Shown here: piece by piece, positions 16,571 to 23,788 of the stretch
Layout: every line of letters starts with the position of its first letter
How positions within the stretch are numbered: position 1 is the first letter of the stretch
NCBI GenBank assembly: GCA_031400505.1
Contig: JANNPZ010000009.1
Location: 1-50,175, forward strand
Reading direction: 5' to 3'
DNA from: JAIYDJ01 sp031400505
GTDB lineage: Bacteria; Pseudomonadota; Alphaproteobacteria; Rhodobacterales; Rhodobacteraceae
DNA length: 50,175 bases
The notes under the pieces: model-generated
What the model saw: the letters and a program-made list of their open reading frames with translations, nothing else
What the model was told of the DNA's origin: nothing
Databases searched by the model: none
Program-made: the position numbers and the translations under genes

Positions 16571-17580
16571 GGTGCCGCCTCCTCCACGATGGTCTCGTGC
16601 CGGATCTGCCGCATCAACGCCCGCAACGTTTCTTGCAAACCTTGCCCCGACACACCGGAAATCACATGAACAGTGCCCGGGAAAACCTTTTCCAAGGCGC
16701 GCCTGCGGGTGGATATCGTTTTGGCATCCAGCGCATCGCACTTGTTCAACGCCACGATCCGCGGCTTGGATCCCAATTCTTCCTTGTACGCCTCCAACTC
16801 GCGCACAATTGTCCGGTAATCCTTGGTAATCGTGCTCGACGTGCCGTCCACCAGATGCAAAAGCACCTTGCACCGCTCCACATGCGCCAGAAACTGCGTG
16901 CCAAGCCCGCGCCCCTCGGACGCCCCCTCGATCAGCCCCGGAATATCGGCCATCACGAATTCCGCCCCGTCAATCCCGACTACCCCGAGGTTCGGCACCA
17001 GCGTCGTGAACGGATAGTCCGCGATCTTCGGCCGCGCATTCGACACTGCCGCAAGGAACGTCGACTTCCCGGCATTGGGCAGCCCGACCAGACCCGCATC
17101 GGCAATCAGCTTCAGCCGCAGCCAGATCGTGCGTTCCACCCCCTCTTGCCCCGGATTGGCCCGGGCCGGGGCACGGTTGGTTGCCGTCTTGAACTGCTGG
17201 TTGCCCCAGCCGCCATTGCCGCCGCGCGCCAGCTGCACTCGCTGGCCGACCCAGACAAGGTCCGCGATCACCGTTTCCTCGTCTTCGTCCAGCACTTCGG
17301 TCCCGGTCGGCACCTTTAGCACGATATCGTCACCGGTCTTGCCGGTGCGTTGCTGTCCCATGCCGGGTTGGCCCGACTTGGCAAAGAAATGCTGCTGATA
17401 GCGGAAATCGATCAGCGTGTTCAGCCCGTCGACCGCCTCGATCCAGACCGACCCGCCATTACCGCCGTCGCCGCCATCCGGCCCGCCGAACTCGACAAAC
17501 TTCTCGCGACGGAAGCTGACGCAGCCCGCCCCACCGCCGCCCGAGCGGATGTAGACTTTGCACAGGTCAAGAAACTTCAT
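16558..17580 (-). CDS. obgE: GTPase Obg/CgtA
   Basis: A 340-residue Obg GTPase involved in large ribosomal subunit maturation and stress signalling. The glycine-rich Obg domain fills residues 1-157 (SGGGGAGCVSFRREKF, GGDGGNGGSVW), followed by the G domain with G1 GLPNAGKSTFL, G3 ADIPGLIEGAS and G4 ALNKCD. The variable C-terminal domain is short. Its position downstream of rplU-rpmA is conserved in many bacteria. The Shine-Dalgarno site is weak. Confidence 0.96.
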   Translation of the reverse strand: MKFLDLCKVYIRSGGGGAGCVSFRREKFVEFGGPDGGDGGNGGSVWIEAVDGLNTLIDFRYQQHFFAKSGQPGMGQQRTGKTGDDIVLKVPTGTEVLDEDEETVIADLVWVGQRVQLARGGNGGWGNQQFKTATNRAPARANPGQEGVERTIWLRLKLIADAGLVGLPNAGKSTFLAAVSNARPKIADYPFTTLVPNLGVVGIDGAEFVMADIPGLIEGASEGRGLGTQFLAHVERCKVLLHLVDGTSSTITKDYRTIVRELEAYKEELGSKPRIVALNKCDALDAKTISTRRRALEKVFPGTVHVISGVSGQGLQETLRALMRQIRHETIVEEAAPWQP

Positions 17581-17635
17581 CGCTTAGCGCTTTCAAAAGG
17601 ACTGGAATGGCCGATACCGGATCGGAGACGCCTTC

Positions 17636-18151
17636 TCAAGCCACGCTGTTGGCCTGCGCGGCATAGGCCGCTGGCGTCAGGTGCAGCGACACATGCGGCA
17701 AGTCTTGCCCGCGCGCCCGGTTGAACAGCCGATCCCGCGCGATCTCTACGAAGCCAAGCTTGGCCAGAACCCGCGCCGAGGCCGCATTCCCCTCGAAATA
17801 GCCAGAGCCGATCTCGCCCCGATTCTGTTCGAAATGATGCGCGAGCACCGCGTGACCGGCTTCTGTCGCATAGCCCAGACCTTGGGCACGCGGCGTGATC
17901 CAGTAGCCAAGGTGCCTTGCGGTGTCGATCACGCCGACGAACCCCTGCGCGTCCTGCATCGCGAACGTGTACCCTGGCTTGATCCGCGGGAAGAAGTCCT
18001 GAAAATCCTTGGCCGAATAGGGCCAGGGCACCACCGACAACCACTGTGTCACGACAAAGTCGTTCAGCCCCGTCACGACATCGGGACCGTCCTGTTCGAC
18101 CAACGGGCGCAAAAGCAGCCGCGCCGTCCGCAACTGAAGAGGGGAAAACAT
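17636..18151 (-). CDS. GNAT N-acetyltransferase, RimJ/RimL type
   Basis: A 171-residue GNAT protein with the RimJ/RimL pattern: LQLRTARLLLRPL at the N-terminus, YWITPRAQGLGYATEAGHAVL as the acetyl-CoA binding loop, and NAASARVLAKLGF. Members acetylate ribosomal protein N-termini or small molecules. The frame is open 35 codons further, but ATG at 18151 has GAGGAG at five nucleotides. It follows a related GNAT gene by 10 bp. Being inside a ribosomal operon hints at a ribosomal substrate, which is inference. Confidence 0.85.
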   Translation of the reverse strand: MFSPLQLRTARLLLRPLVEQDGPDVVTGLNDFVVTQWLSVVPWPYSAKDFQDFFPRIKPGYTFAMQDAQGFVGVIDTARHLGYWITPRAQGLGYATEAGHAVLAHHFEQNRGEIGSGYFEGNAASARVLAKLGFVEIARDRLFNRARGQDLPHVSLHLTPAAYAAQANSVA

Positions 18152-18161
18152 GGCAAGCTCC

Positions 18162-18722
18162 TCAGCCCAGCCGATGGATGTAGGTCCAGGTCGGCACCCG
18201 CGCGCCGCGCGCCACGCTGAAGGTTTCGGCGTCGCCCAGATACTGAAACCCCGCATTGGTCAGCACGCGCGCCGACCCCGGATTGTCCTGAAACACCTCG
18301 GCAAAGATCGTCCGGTTGCCCTGGGGATTGGCACCTACCAATGCGCGCACGGCCTGCGAGGCAAATCCGGTATTCCAGAAAGCCGGCGCTACCCAATAGC
18401 CGATTTCGGACTGGGCGCGTGCAAATTTTGCCTCGTCCATCCGCTTCAGGCTGATCACGCCCAACACTTCGGCCAGACCGGTCGTGGATCCATCCATCAC
18501 CCAGGTATCCTCGTCGCCGGTGCCCGCCATTGCGCGCGCCATGAACGCCTCAGCAGCACCCGGCGGCAAAGGATGCGGAATCGACCGCGTGTTCTCGGCC
18601 ACCCGCCGGTCGCCGGCATAAAGCGCAAACAGGCCCGCGTCCGATTTCCGCGCCGGGCGCAGCACGAACCGCCCCGCCGCAATCTGACCCTCACCGGCCA
18701 CCGCGAGCAACTCCAGCGTCAT
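18162..18722 (-). CDS. GNAT N-acetyltransferase, RimJ/RimL type
   Basis: A 186-residue acetyltransferase related to its downstream neighbour. FVLRPARKSDAGLFALY, SEIGYWVAPAFWNTGFASQA and NPGSARVLTNAGF mark the GNAT fold and acetyl-CoA site. AAGGAGG precedes the ATG at 18722. The pair probably arose by duplication and then diverged. It lies 109 bp downstream of rpmA. Confidence 0.85.
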   Translation of the reverse strand: MTLELLAVAGEGQIAAGRFVLRPARKSDAGLFALYAGDRRVAENTRSIPHPLPPGAAEAFMARAMAGTGDEDTWVMDGSTTGLAEVLGVISLKRMDEAKFARAQSEIGYWVAPAFWNTGFASQAVRALVGANPQGNRTIFAEVFQDNPGSARVLTNAGFQYLGDAETFSVARGARVPTWTYIHRLG

Positions 18723-18831
18723 CACTTCCTCCTTGGGACTTCTGCCCCAGACCCCGGCAAGAGCCGGAAAAGCCAAGGGGACCGGCCTCGCAGCCGATCC
18801 CCCGTTTACAATCCAAGTGTAAAGGTTCGGC

Positions 18832-19101
18832 TTACTCGGCTGCCTCCAGGGCGGGCAGTACGGAAATGAAGGTGCGACCCTTCATGCCCTTTTTGAAGGA
18901 CACGTGGCCTTCAACCTTGGCAAAAATCGTGTGATCGGTGCCCATGCCCACGCCGTCTCCCGGAAACCAGGTGGTGCCGCGCTGACGAACGATGATGTTG
19001 CCCGGAATGGCATGCTGGCCGCCAAACAGCTTGACGCCCAACCGGCGACCCGCGCTGTCGCGACCGTTGCGGGATGAACCGCCTGCTTTCTTGTGTGCCA
19101 T
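18832..19101 (-). CDS. rpmA: 50S ribosomal protein L27
   Basis: An 89-residue L27 with the classic N-terminus AHKKAGGSSRNGRDSAGRRLG, which reaches the peptidyl transferase centre. It begins 6 bp after the rplU stop. Confidence 0.98.
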   Translation of the reverse strand: MAHKKAGGSSRNGRDSAGRRLGVKLFGGQHAIPGNIIVRQRGTTWFPGDGVGMGTDHTIFAKVEGHVSFKKGMKGRTFISVLPALEAAE

Positions 19102-19107
19102 GGGGGA

Positions 19108-19566
19108 TTACTCCTGCGCGACAGCGGCGGCCTTGGGCGCGCGCTTGGCTTTGACGGGGGCTGCAACCGGTGCTGCAACGGGTTCGGCATCGTGGTCGGC
19201 GCGGCGCTGATCTGCGGTGCCGGTCGCTGCCATCACACCAGTTGCATCCCCGCCAGAGGCGAGAACTTCGGTCACGCGCAGCAGGGTCAGATGCTGACGG
19301 TGGCCTTTGGTGCGCTGGCTCGAATGTTTCCGACGGCGCTTGACGAAATGGATGACCTTTTCACCCTTGATCTGCTCGATCACTTCAGCCTGCACGGCGG
19401 CACCCGCCACCATCGGCACGCCAATGACCGGCGTCTCGCCGCCCACCATCAGAATCTCGTTGAACTGGATCTTGTCACCAGCAATGGCGGCCAGCTTTTC
19501 AACGCGCAGGATGTCACCAGCCTGCACCTTGTACTGCTTGCCACCGGTCTTGAGGACCGCAAACAT
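19108..19566 (-). CDS. rplU: 50S ribosomal protein L21 with C-terminal extension
   Basis: A 152-residue L21. The core (MFAVLKTGGKQYKVQAGD ... VIHFVKRRRKHSSQRTKGHRQ) covers about 100 residues and is followed by an Ala/Pro/Lys-rich tail of some 50 residues, seen in many alphaproteobacterial L21 proteins and absent in E. coli. First gene of the ribosomal-obg-proline set; its promoter should lie in the 500-bp gap upstream. Confidence 0.97.
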   Translation of the reverse strand: MFAVLKTGGKQYKVQAGDILRVEKLAAIAGDKIQFNEILMVGGETPVIGVPMVAGAAVQAEVIEQIKGEKVIHFVKRRRKHSSQRTKGHRQHLTLLRVTEVLASGGDATGVMAATGTADQRRADHDAEPVAAPVAAPVKAKRAPKAAAVAQE

Positions 19567-20072
19567 CGTCTTTCCTTTTCTCGCTCCGCGTCCTGCGGCC
19601 CCATTCGGAGTTTGTGGGGGCCAAAACACCCCGCCTCGGACAGCGCGCCCCGATCGGGGCTACATAAACTTCAATCCCGGCGAAGACTCGCATCTCGCCG
19701 GGAAGCGCACCTATGCTGCAAACTGTGTCCGGGTGTCAAGCGTCTCGCTTTGGTCCGATCGGGCTTTTGACCCGAAAGAAACGCGCATGTGGTGATTGCT
19801 CCAGGTCCGCCAAAAGGTTGCGGTTGCGTCATGGCAATCCGTCTCGGGCATCGCGGCAATGATGATGCGCGTCCCGAACAGACTATGCAAGGACGGTCAA
19901 TCACCGGTTGTTGGGATGACCCTTGCGCCGCCGCACAAGACGTGGCGGCAAGGACGACGTGTCTGCGCAGCAAATCATAGCGAACAATTTGCAAAACTGG
20001 GCACACACCAGACGCTCACGACCTTCCACCCTGACCAAGAGTTCGGTCATTTCCAGACTTCAAGCGGAGCCT
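19567..20072. other. Long gap upstream of rplU
   Basis: About 500 bp without a convincing gene. It holds the perfect palindrome GCCCCGATCGGGGC (19647-19660), a 9-bp inverted repeat TCCCGGCGA / TCGCCGGGA (19675-19683, 19695-19703), and the hairpin CCTTGCGCCGCC / GGCGGCAAGG (19921-19953). The first two lie in what should be the rplU 5' leader and could regulate the operon. No T-run follows any of them. Confidence 0.4.
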
Positions 20073-20924
20073 TCACAGGTCTTGCCCTTGCATCTGCAGT
20101 GCAGCCGCCCGCCCAAGATCGATTGAAACCCCCACAAACACCGCGTCAAACGCAGCGAACAAGGCTGCATTGACGGTTTGCCCGGCATCCGAGGTTGAAA
20201 AATCCTGATAGGCCTGCAAATCCGCTGCGCTCAGCGGTTTGTAGGCCAGTGCAAGATACGGATAAAGCCAGTCGATGGTTTCGGCCCGCATATCGGCCTC
20301 GCTTGCCCAGACATCGGCCAGCATCTGGTCTTCCGGCATTGCTTCGGAAAATGAGCCTACCTCGGCAAGTCCTTGATAAAAAGCAAGGTTCGCGTTCATC
20401 GACCCGATGACATTGGACTCGATCAGATCGTTCACCTCGACAAACGCCTGCAATGCCGCAACGCGAGGCGCGTTTTCGGCCACCATTTCGGCATAGGCCA
20501 GCTTGGCCGCTTCCTCTGCGGCGTCATCCAGCAAGGCCCGCCGCGCTGCGATCTCCAGCGACACTACGCGCTGCCCAAGTTCCGAGGCAAAGAACGTAGA
20601 GATCGCTTCGACATCGCTCGAATGTCCGAGTGCGGTCGCCAAGGCTTGATCAAATCGCATCCGCATCACGTCCGGATCGTAAATGACCGCCACGGTGGCT
20701 TGCCATGACGACCCGCCCTGCCCGGGAAACATGTCGTTTTCCATGTTCGCGCCGTAAGATATGCCCTCTTCGCGCATGACATCGATTACATCGTCGATCT
20801 GCAACAAACCCGATAGATCCGCTATCGCCTCGACCGCAACCGGCGGGGGCTGCGGCGTTTCGGCCAGGACCTGCCCCTGCACCAAAGCCAGGGCCAGCAC
20901 AAGTGACAGGCAATGCGTCTTCAT
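20073..20924 (-). CDS. Exported DUF2059 domain protein
   Basis: A 283-residue protein with a clear signal peptide (MKTHCLSLVLALALVQGQVLA, cleavage before ETP). Two weakly similar halves follow, each with the DUF2059-like pattern; the second is plain at LSAADLQAYQDFSTSDAGQTVNA. The fold is helical and the function unknown; it should be periplasmic. The frame opens 26 codons earlier, but ATG at 20924 has GGAGG eight nucleotides before it. No operon partner. Confidence 0.75.
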   Translation of the reverse strand: MKTHCLSLVLALALVQGQVLAETPQPPPVAVEAIADLSGLLQIDDVIDVMREEGISYGANMENDMFPGQGGSSWQATVAVIYDPDVMRMRFDQALATALGHSSDVEAISTFFASELGQRVVSLEIAARRALLDDAAEEAAKLAYAEMVAENAPRVAALQAFVEVNDLIESNVIGSMNANLAFYQGLAEVGSFSEAMPEDQMLADVWASEADMRAETIDWLYPYLALAYKPLSAADLQAYQDFSTSDAGQTVNAALFAAFDAVFVGVSIDLGRAAALQMQGQDL

Positions 20925-21098
20925 CCGGCAAACCTCCAAAACAGCGCTCCGCGTGGATAAGACGCGACCCGCATCTTGCCCCGAAAGCACCACACCTGCC
21001 ACGCAAACCCGCGTGATGGCCCGGCATAGCGCAGGCGAAATCCCCCTTGCAAGCGCCGCCTGCCCCCGTTAAGCCGCACCCCAGACGGCCCTTACCGC

Positions 21099-21188
21099 GG
21101 AGAGGTGGCAGAGTGGTCGAATGCGGCGGTCTCGAAAACCGTTGTCGGTTTGCGCCGACCCAGGGTTCGAATCCCTGTCTCTCCGCCA
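21099..21188 (+). tRNA. tRNA-Ser (anticodon CGA)
   Basis: A 90-nt class II tRNA. The acceptor stem GGAGAGG pairs with TCTCTCC and is followed by G-CCA, encoded in the DNA. The anticodon arm is GCGGT-CTCGAAA-ACCGT with anticodon CGA (reads UCG); a long variable arm and the T arm CAGGG-TTCGAAT-CCCTG are present. The integrase gene lies just downstream, so its 3' end is the probable attachment site. Confidence 0.97.
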
Positions 21189-21280
21189 ATTTCCCCCCTT
21201 CTGAAAATAGCATAAATAACTTTATAGAAAGGGTGTTCTGGCATTTCCGCCTGGAACTGCAAATCATCACGGCTTGCTTT

Positions 21281-21312
21281 GCTGCACAACTTGCTGCACA
21301 ATTCGCTGCACA
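21281..21312 (+). repeat. Three direct repeats GCTGCACA with 12-bp period
   Basis: GCTGCACA occurs at 21281-21288, 21293-21300 and 21305-21312, start to start exactly 12 bp. The array lies between the tRNA-Ser end and the integrase start, where arm-type recombinase or excisionase sites would be. Confidence 0.7.
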
Positions 21313-21334
21313 GGGGCGTTGCAGGAGTCGTCAC

Positions 21335-22606
21335 TTGACCATCGTTCGGCGCGGATCGAACTTCCACCTTCGCAAGCGAGTCCCGCTGCGATACGGGCGG
21401 ATTGAAACCAGAGAAACGGTCTGGATCAGCCTTCATACCGACTCCGAAACGGTCGCCAAGCAAAAGGCCCCGCTGGCATGGCAGCACCATATCGAGGCAT
21501 GGGAAGCCCGAATGGCCGGGGATACCGGGGACGCGGAACGGCGGTTTGAGGCGGCCCGCGAACTGGCGGCGGTCAGGGGCTATCGCTATCTGTCTGCCGG
21601 TCAAGTGGCGGCCCTGCCCCGCGAAGAGCTTCTGGCCCGCGTGAAAGCCATCCCCGTCCGCAACGACAAGCCCGACAAGGTAGAGGCAGCCGCCATCCTT
21701 GGCGGGGCCTCTGAACCGCCGATAAAGGTCAGCCGGGCGCTTGACCTCTACTGGACCCTGACCGGAGACGAAACCATCGGGAAGAGCGAAGATCAGGTCC
21801 GGCGGTGGAAGAACCACCGCAAGAAAGCCGTCGCCAATTTCATCGCCGTTGTCGGGGACAAGAACCTTGCCGACATATCGGGGGATGACATGCTGGACTT
21901 CCGGCAATGGTGGATTGAGAAACTGGAGTCGGAAGACCTGACTCCGAACTCTGCCAACAAAGACCTGATTCACCTCGGGTCGGTTCTGAAAACGATCAAC
22001 AAGCGCAAGCGCCTCGGGCTGGTGCTGCCCCTCACTGACCTGTCGTTCAAGGAAGGCGAGAAACGCCAGCGCCCGCCGTTCTCTGTCGAGTGGATCAAGA
22101 CCAAGCTCTTGGCCCCCGGTGCCCTTGACGGGCTGAATACAGAGGCGCGGTGCATCGTCTTGGGCATGGTCAACACGGGGTATCGGCCAAGCGAAGGCGC
22201 GGCCCTTGGGCGCGACCAGATCGGGCTTGAAGGGGACGTCCCGCACATCTCGATTGAGCGCAGCAAAGACCGGCAGTTGAAGAGCGTCTACGCGGAACGG
22301 ATCATCCCGCTTGCCGGGGTCAGCCTTGAAGCCTTCAAGGAATGTCCCGACGGCTTCCCCCGCTATGCTGACAACCCCAGCCTGTCCGCGACGGTCAACA
22401 AGTTCATGCGGGCCAATGGGCTGATGGAAACGCCGGGTCATAGCCTCTACTCTCTGCGCCACTCCTTTGAAGACAGGATGCTTGCGGCGGGCGTGGATGA
22501 TCGGATCAGGCGCGACCTCTTCGGGCATCGCCTGACGCGGGAACAGTATGGCAAGGGGGCCAGCCTAGACCAGTTGGCAGCGGCTATTCAGGGGCTTGCA
22601 CTCTGA
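21335..22606 (+). CDS. Tyrosine recombinase (site-specific integrase)
   Basis: A 423-residue phage-type integrase. The N-terminus (IVRRGSNFHLRKRVPLRY) matches the DUF6538 domain found on many rhodobacterial integrases. In the catalytic domain, the first Arg lies in TGYRPSEGAAL, the second in YSLRHSFEDR, then FGHR and the Tyr nucleophile in TREQYGKG. The usual His before the second Arg is Tyr here, a change often seen in this group. The likely start is TTG with AGGAG seven nucleotides before it; the frame is open further, through the tRNA gene. It probably inserted this element at the tRNA-Ser. Confidence 0.93.
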   Translation: MTIVRRGSNFHLRKRVPLRYGRIETRETVWISLHTDSETVAKQKAPLAWQHHIEAWEARMAGDTGDAERRFEAARELAAVRGYRYLSAGQVAALPREELLARVKAIPVRNDKPDKVEAAAILGGASEPPIKVSRALDLYWTLTGDETIGKSEDQVRRWKNHRKKAVANFIAVVGDKNLADISGDDMLDFRQWWIEKLESEDLTPNSANKDLIHLGSVLKTINKRKRLGLVLPLTDLSFKEGEKRQRPPFSVEWIKTKLLAPGALDGLNTEARCIVLGMVNTGYRPSEGAALGRDQIGLEGDVPHISIERSKDRQLKSVYAERIIPLAGVSLEAFKECPDGFPRYADNPSLSATVNKFMRANGLMETPGHSLYSLRHSFEDRMLAAGVDDRIRRDLFGHRLTREQYGKGASLDQLAAAIQGLAL

Positions 22607-22788
22607 CGTGCCACGGCACGGGCGCGGGCCAGAATGTCGCCTGACAACATGGACTCGGCGTCGGCAATCTCCGCCTCAAGGCGAAGGAAGATCGGCGAAT
22701 AGACAGGATTGGCCACCACAAGCCGGGCAACCTTCGCATGGGCTTTGCGAAGGCGTTCAAGCTCTGCCGTGGTGGTGGCCGGTCTCAT
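22588..22788 (-). CDS. Small hypothetical phage-associated protein
   Basis: A 66-residue, mostly helical protein (ELERLRKAHAKVARLVV, LEAEIADAESML) without a recognised family. It starts 4 bp after the DUF2190 stop and overlaps the convergent integrase 3' end by 19 bp. Placement in the head gene cluster suggests a phage origin. Confidence 0.6.
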   Translation of the reverse strand: MRPATTTAELERLRKAHAKVARLVVANPVYSPIFLRLEAEIADAESMLSGDILARARAVARQSASP

Positions 22789-22792
22789 GGCT

Positions 22793-23122
22793 TCAGAACG
22801 CTCCGTTCAAGCGCACGTTGACGCTGCCCGACGGGTTCGCCGCTGCGGTGACAGCGACTCCGACTTTGGTATTGCCGCTGGTGATGCTGGTGATCAGCTT
22901 GGCGGTGTCATCCCAATAGACGGCGGCCCCGACGGCAAACACGTCGGTCGATACCTTGGCCAGCGTGAAGACGCCTTCGGTCACAACGTCAACGGTTGCC
23001 CCGCTGGCGGCGGCCCCGGCGGCCACACCGAAGATCAGGCCGATCTCGACCCCGGCCCCGGATGCCACGGCATAGGGGGCGGTCAGGGTCAGGTTCTCGT
23101 CTTTCTGGACGAAGTTTTTCAT
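22793..23122 (-). CDS. DUF2190 family phage capsid cement/decoration protein
   Basis: A 109-residue protein matching the DUF2190 family over its length: KNFVQKDENLTLTAPYAV, then alternating Ala/Gly/Val-rich beta strands, ending in GSVNVRLNGAF. Family members decorate and stabilise phage heads. It starts 3 bp after the gpW-like stop. Remnant of a tailed prophage. Confidence 0.85.
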   Translation of the reverse strand: MKNFVQKDENLTLTAPYAVASGAGVEIGLIFGVAAGAAASGATVDVVTEGVFTLAKVSTDVFAVGAAVYWDDTAKLITSITSGNTKVGVAVTAAANPSGSVNVRLNGAF

Positions 23123-23125
23123 TTT

Positions 23126-23347
23126 TCAGTCTCCAAATTTGGAAGTGCGGAACAGGATGGTGGAAGCGGGGCGGCGTGACGCCGCCCCTATTTCGGAGTC
23201 GATCATGGCAAGGGCGCTTCGCAACTCGGCCATGCTGGCATAGGTGACGGACTCCCCGTTCTGGTCGCGGAAGTTCAGCACGCCCCCCGCAATGGCCATG
23301 AAGAGGCTATCGCGGGCCGCGGTCAGTTCGGGAAGCGAAACGGCCAT
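23126..23347 (-). CDS. gpW-like phage head-tail joining protein
   Basis: A 73-residue protein with the gpW/head-tail adaptor pattern (LPELTAARDSLFMAIAGG, DQNGESVTYASMAEL, then a basic C-terminus RRPASTILFRTSKFG). Such proteins sit at the connector and are needed for tail joining. Spacing of 3 bp to both neighbours shows the original phage operon. Confidence 0.8.
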   Translation of the reverse strand: MAVSLPELTAARDSLFMAIAGGVLNFRDQNGESVTYASMAELRSALAMIDSEIGAASRRPASTILFRTSKFGD

Positions 23348-23350
23348 GAT

Positions 23351-23550
23351 TTAGGCCCCCGGATTGAAGAAGCCGCCGCGCCAGTCAACAGCGCCACAGC
23401 CGAAGTCCAGCACAACGCGGAACTCCATGCCCAGCACATCCCAGCCTTCGCGGGATGCCATCTGCGGGCCTTGGGCACTGGACAGATAGGAATATTCCAA
23501 CACGGGCAAGATCGCAGGATCAGCGAACAGATAACGGATACTCCGGCCCT
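23351..23550 (-). pseudogene. 5'-truncated phage major capsid protein (C-terminal fragment)
   Basis: About 65 residues (RYLFADPAILPVLEYSYL, QMASREGWDVLGMEF, GCGAVDWRGGFFNPGA) resemble the C-terminus of major capsid or prohead protease/capsid fusion proteins. The upstream part is missing: the frame runs on to 23605 but the residues before about 23550 no longer look related. This marks the broken right end of the prophage. Confidence 0.75.
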
Positions 23551-23788
23551 CGCAGGATTTGCACAACATGGCCGCGCGTTGGCGGGTGCAGCGACGGTGC
23601 AACATTCAACTGCAGAAATGGCAGGTTTGTTCGGATCACAAAGACATCAATCCGATTGAAATCGCTGAATTTGAGCAATCCACGCTACAAGCTTTGCGCG
23701 TGCAGAAATCTCGATTTGCAACCTTGGCTTGTTCGACTCACAGGGTTGTGATACCATCTGCGCATTAGCCAAATTTTGGAGATGAGCA

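Larger units (their letters stand above)
21335..23550. mobile_element. Decayed prophage at tRNA-Ser
   Basis: Integrase plus four head-region genes or fragments on the opposite strand, with no terminase, portal, tail, lysis or regulatory genes. The tRNA-Ser gives a left attachment site. No copy of the tRNA 3' end was found by eye around 23540-23790, so the right site is lost or lies elsewhere. Confidence 0.75.

Noticed and set aside
21092..22528. 478-codon minus frame over the integrase
   Set aside because: Exact antisense of a gene with intact recombinase motifs and it runs through the tRNA; shadow.
21189..23788. Right attachment site for the prophage
   Set aside because: Only a 7-base match (CAGGGTT near 23740) to the tRNA 3' end was found, which is not significant.
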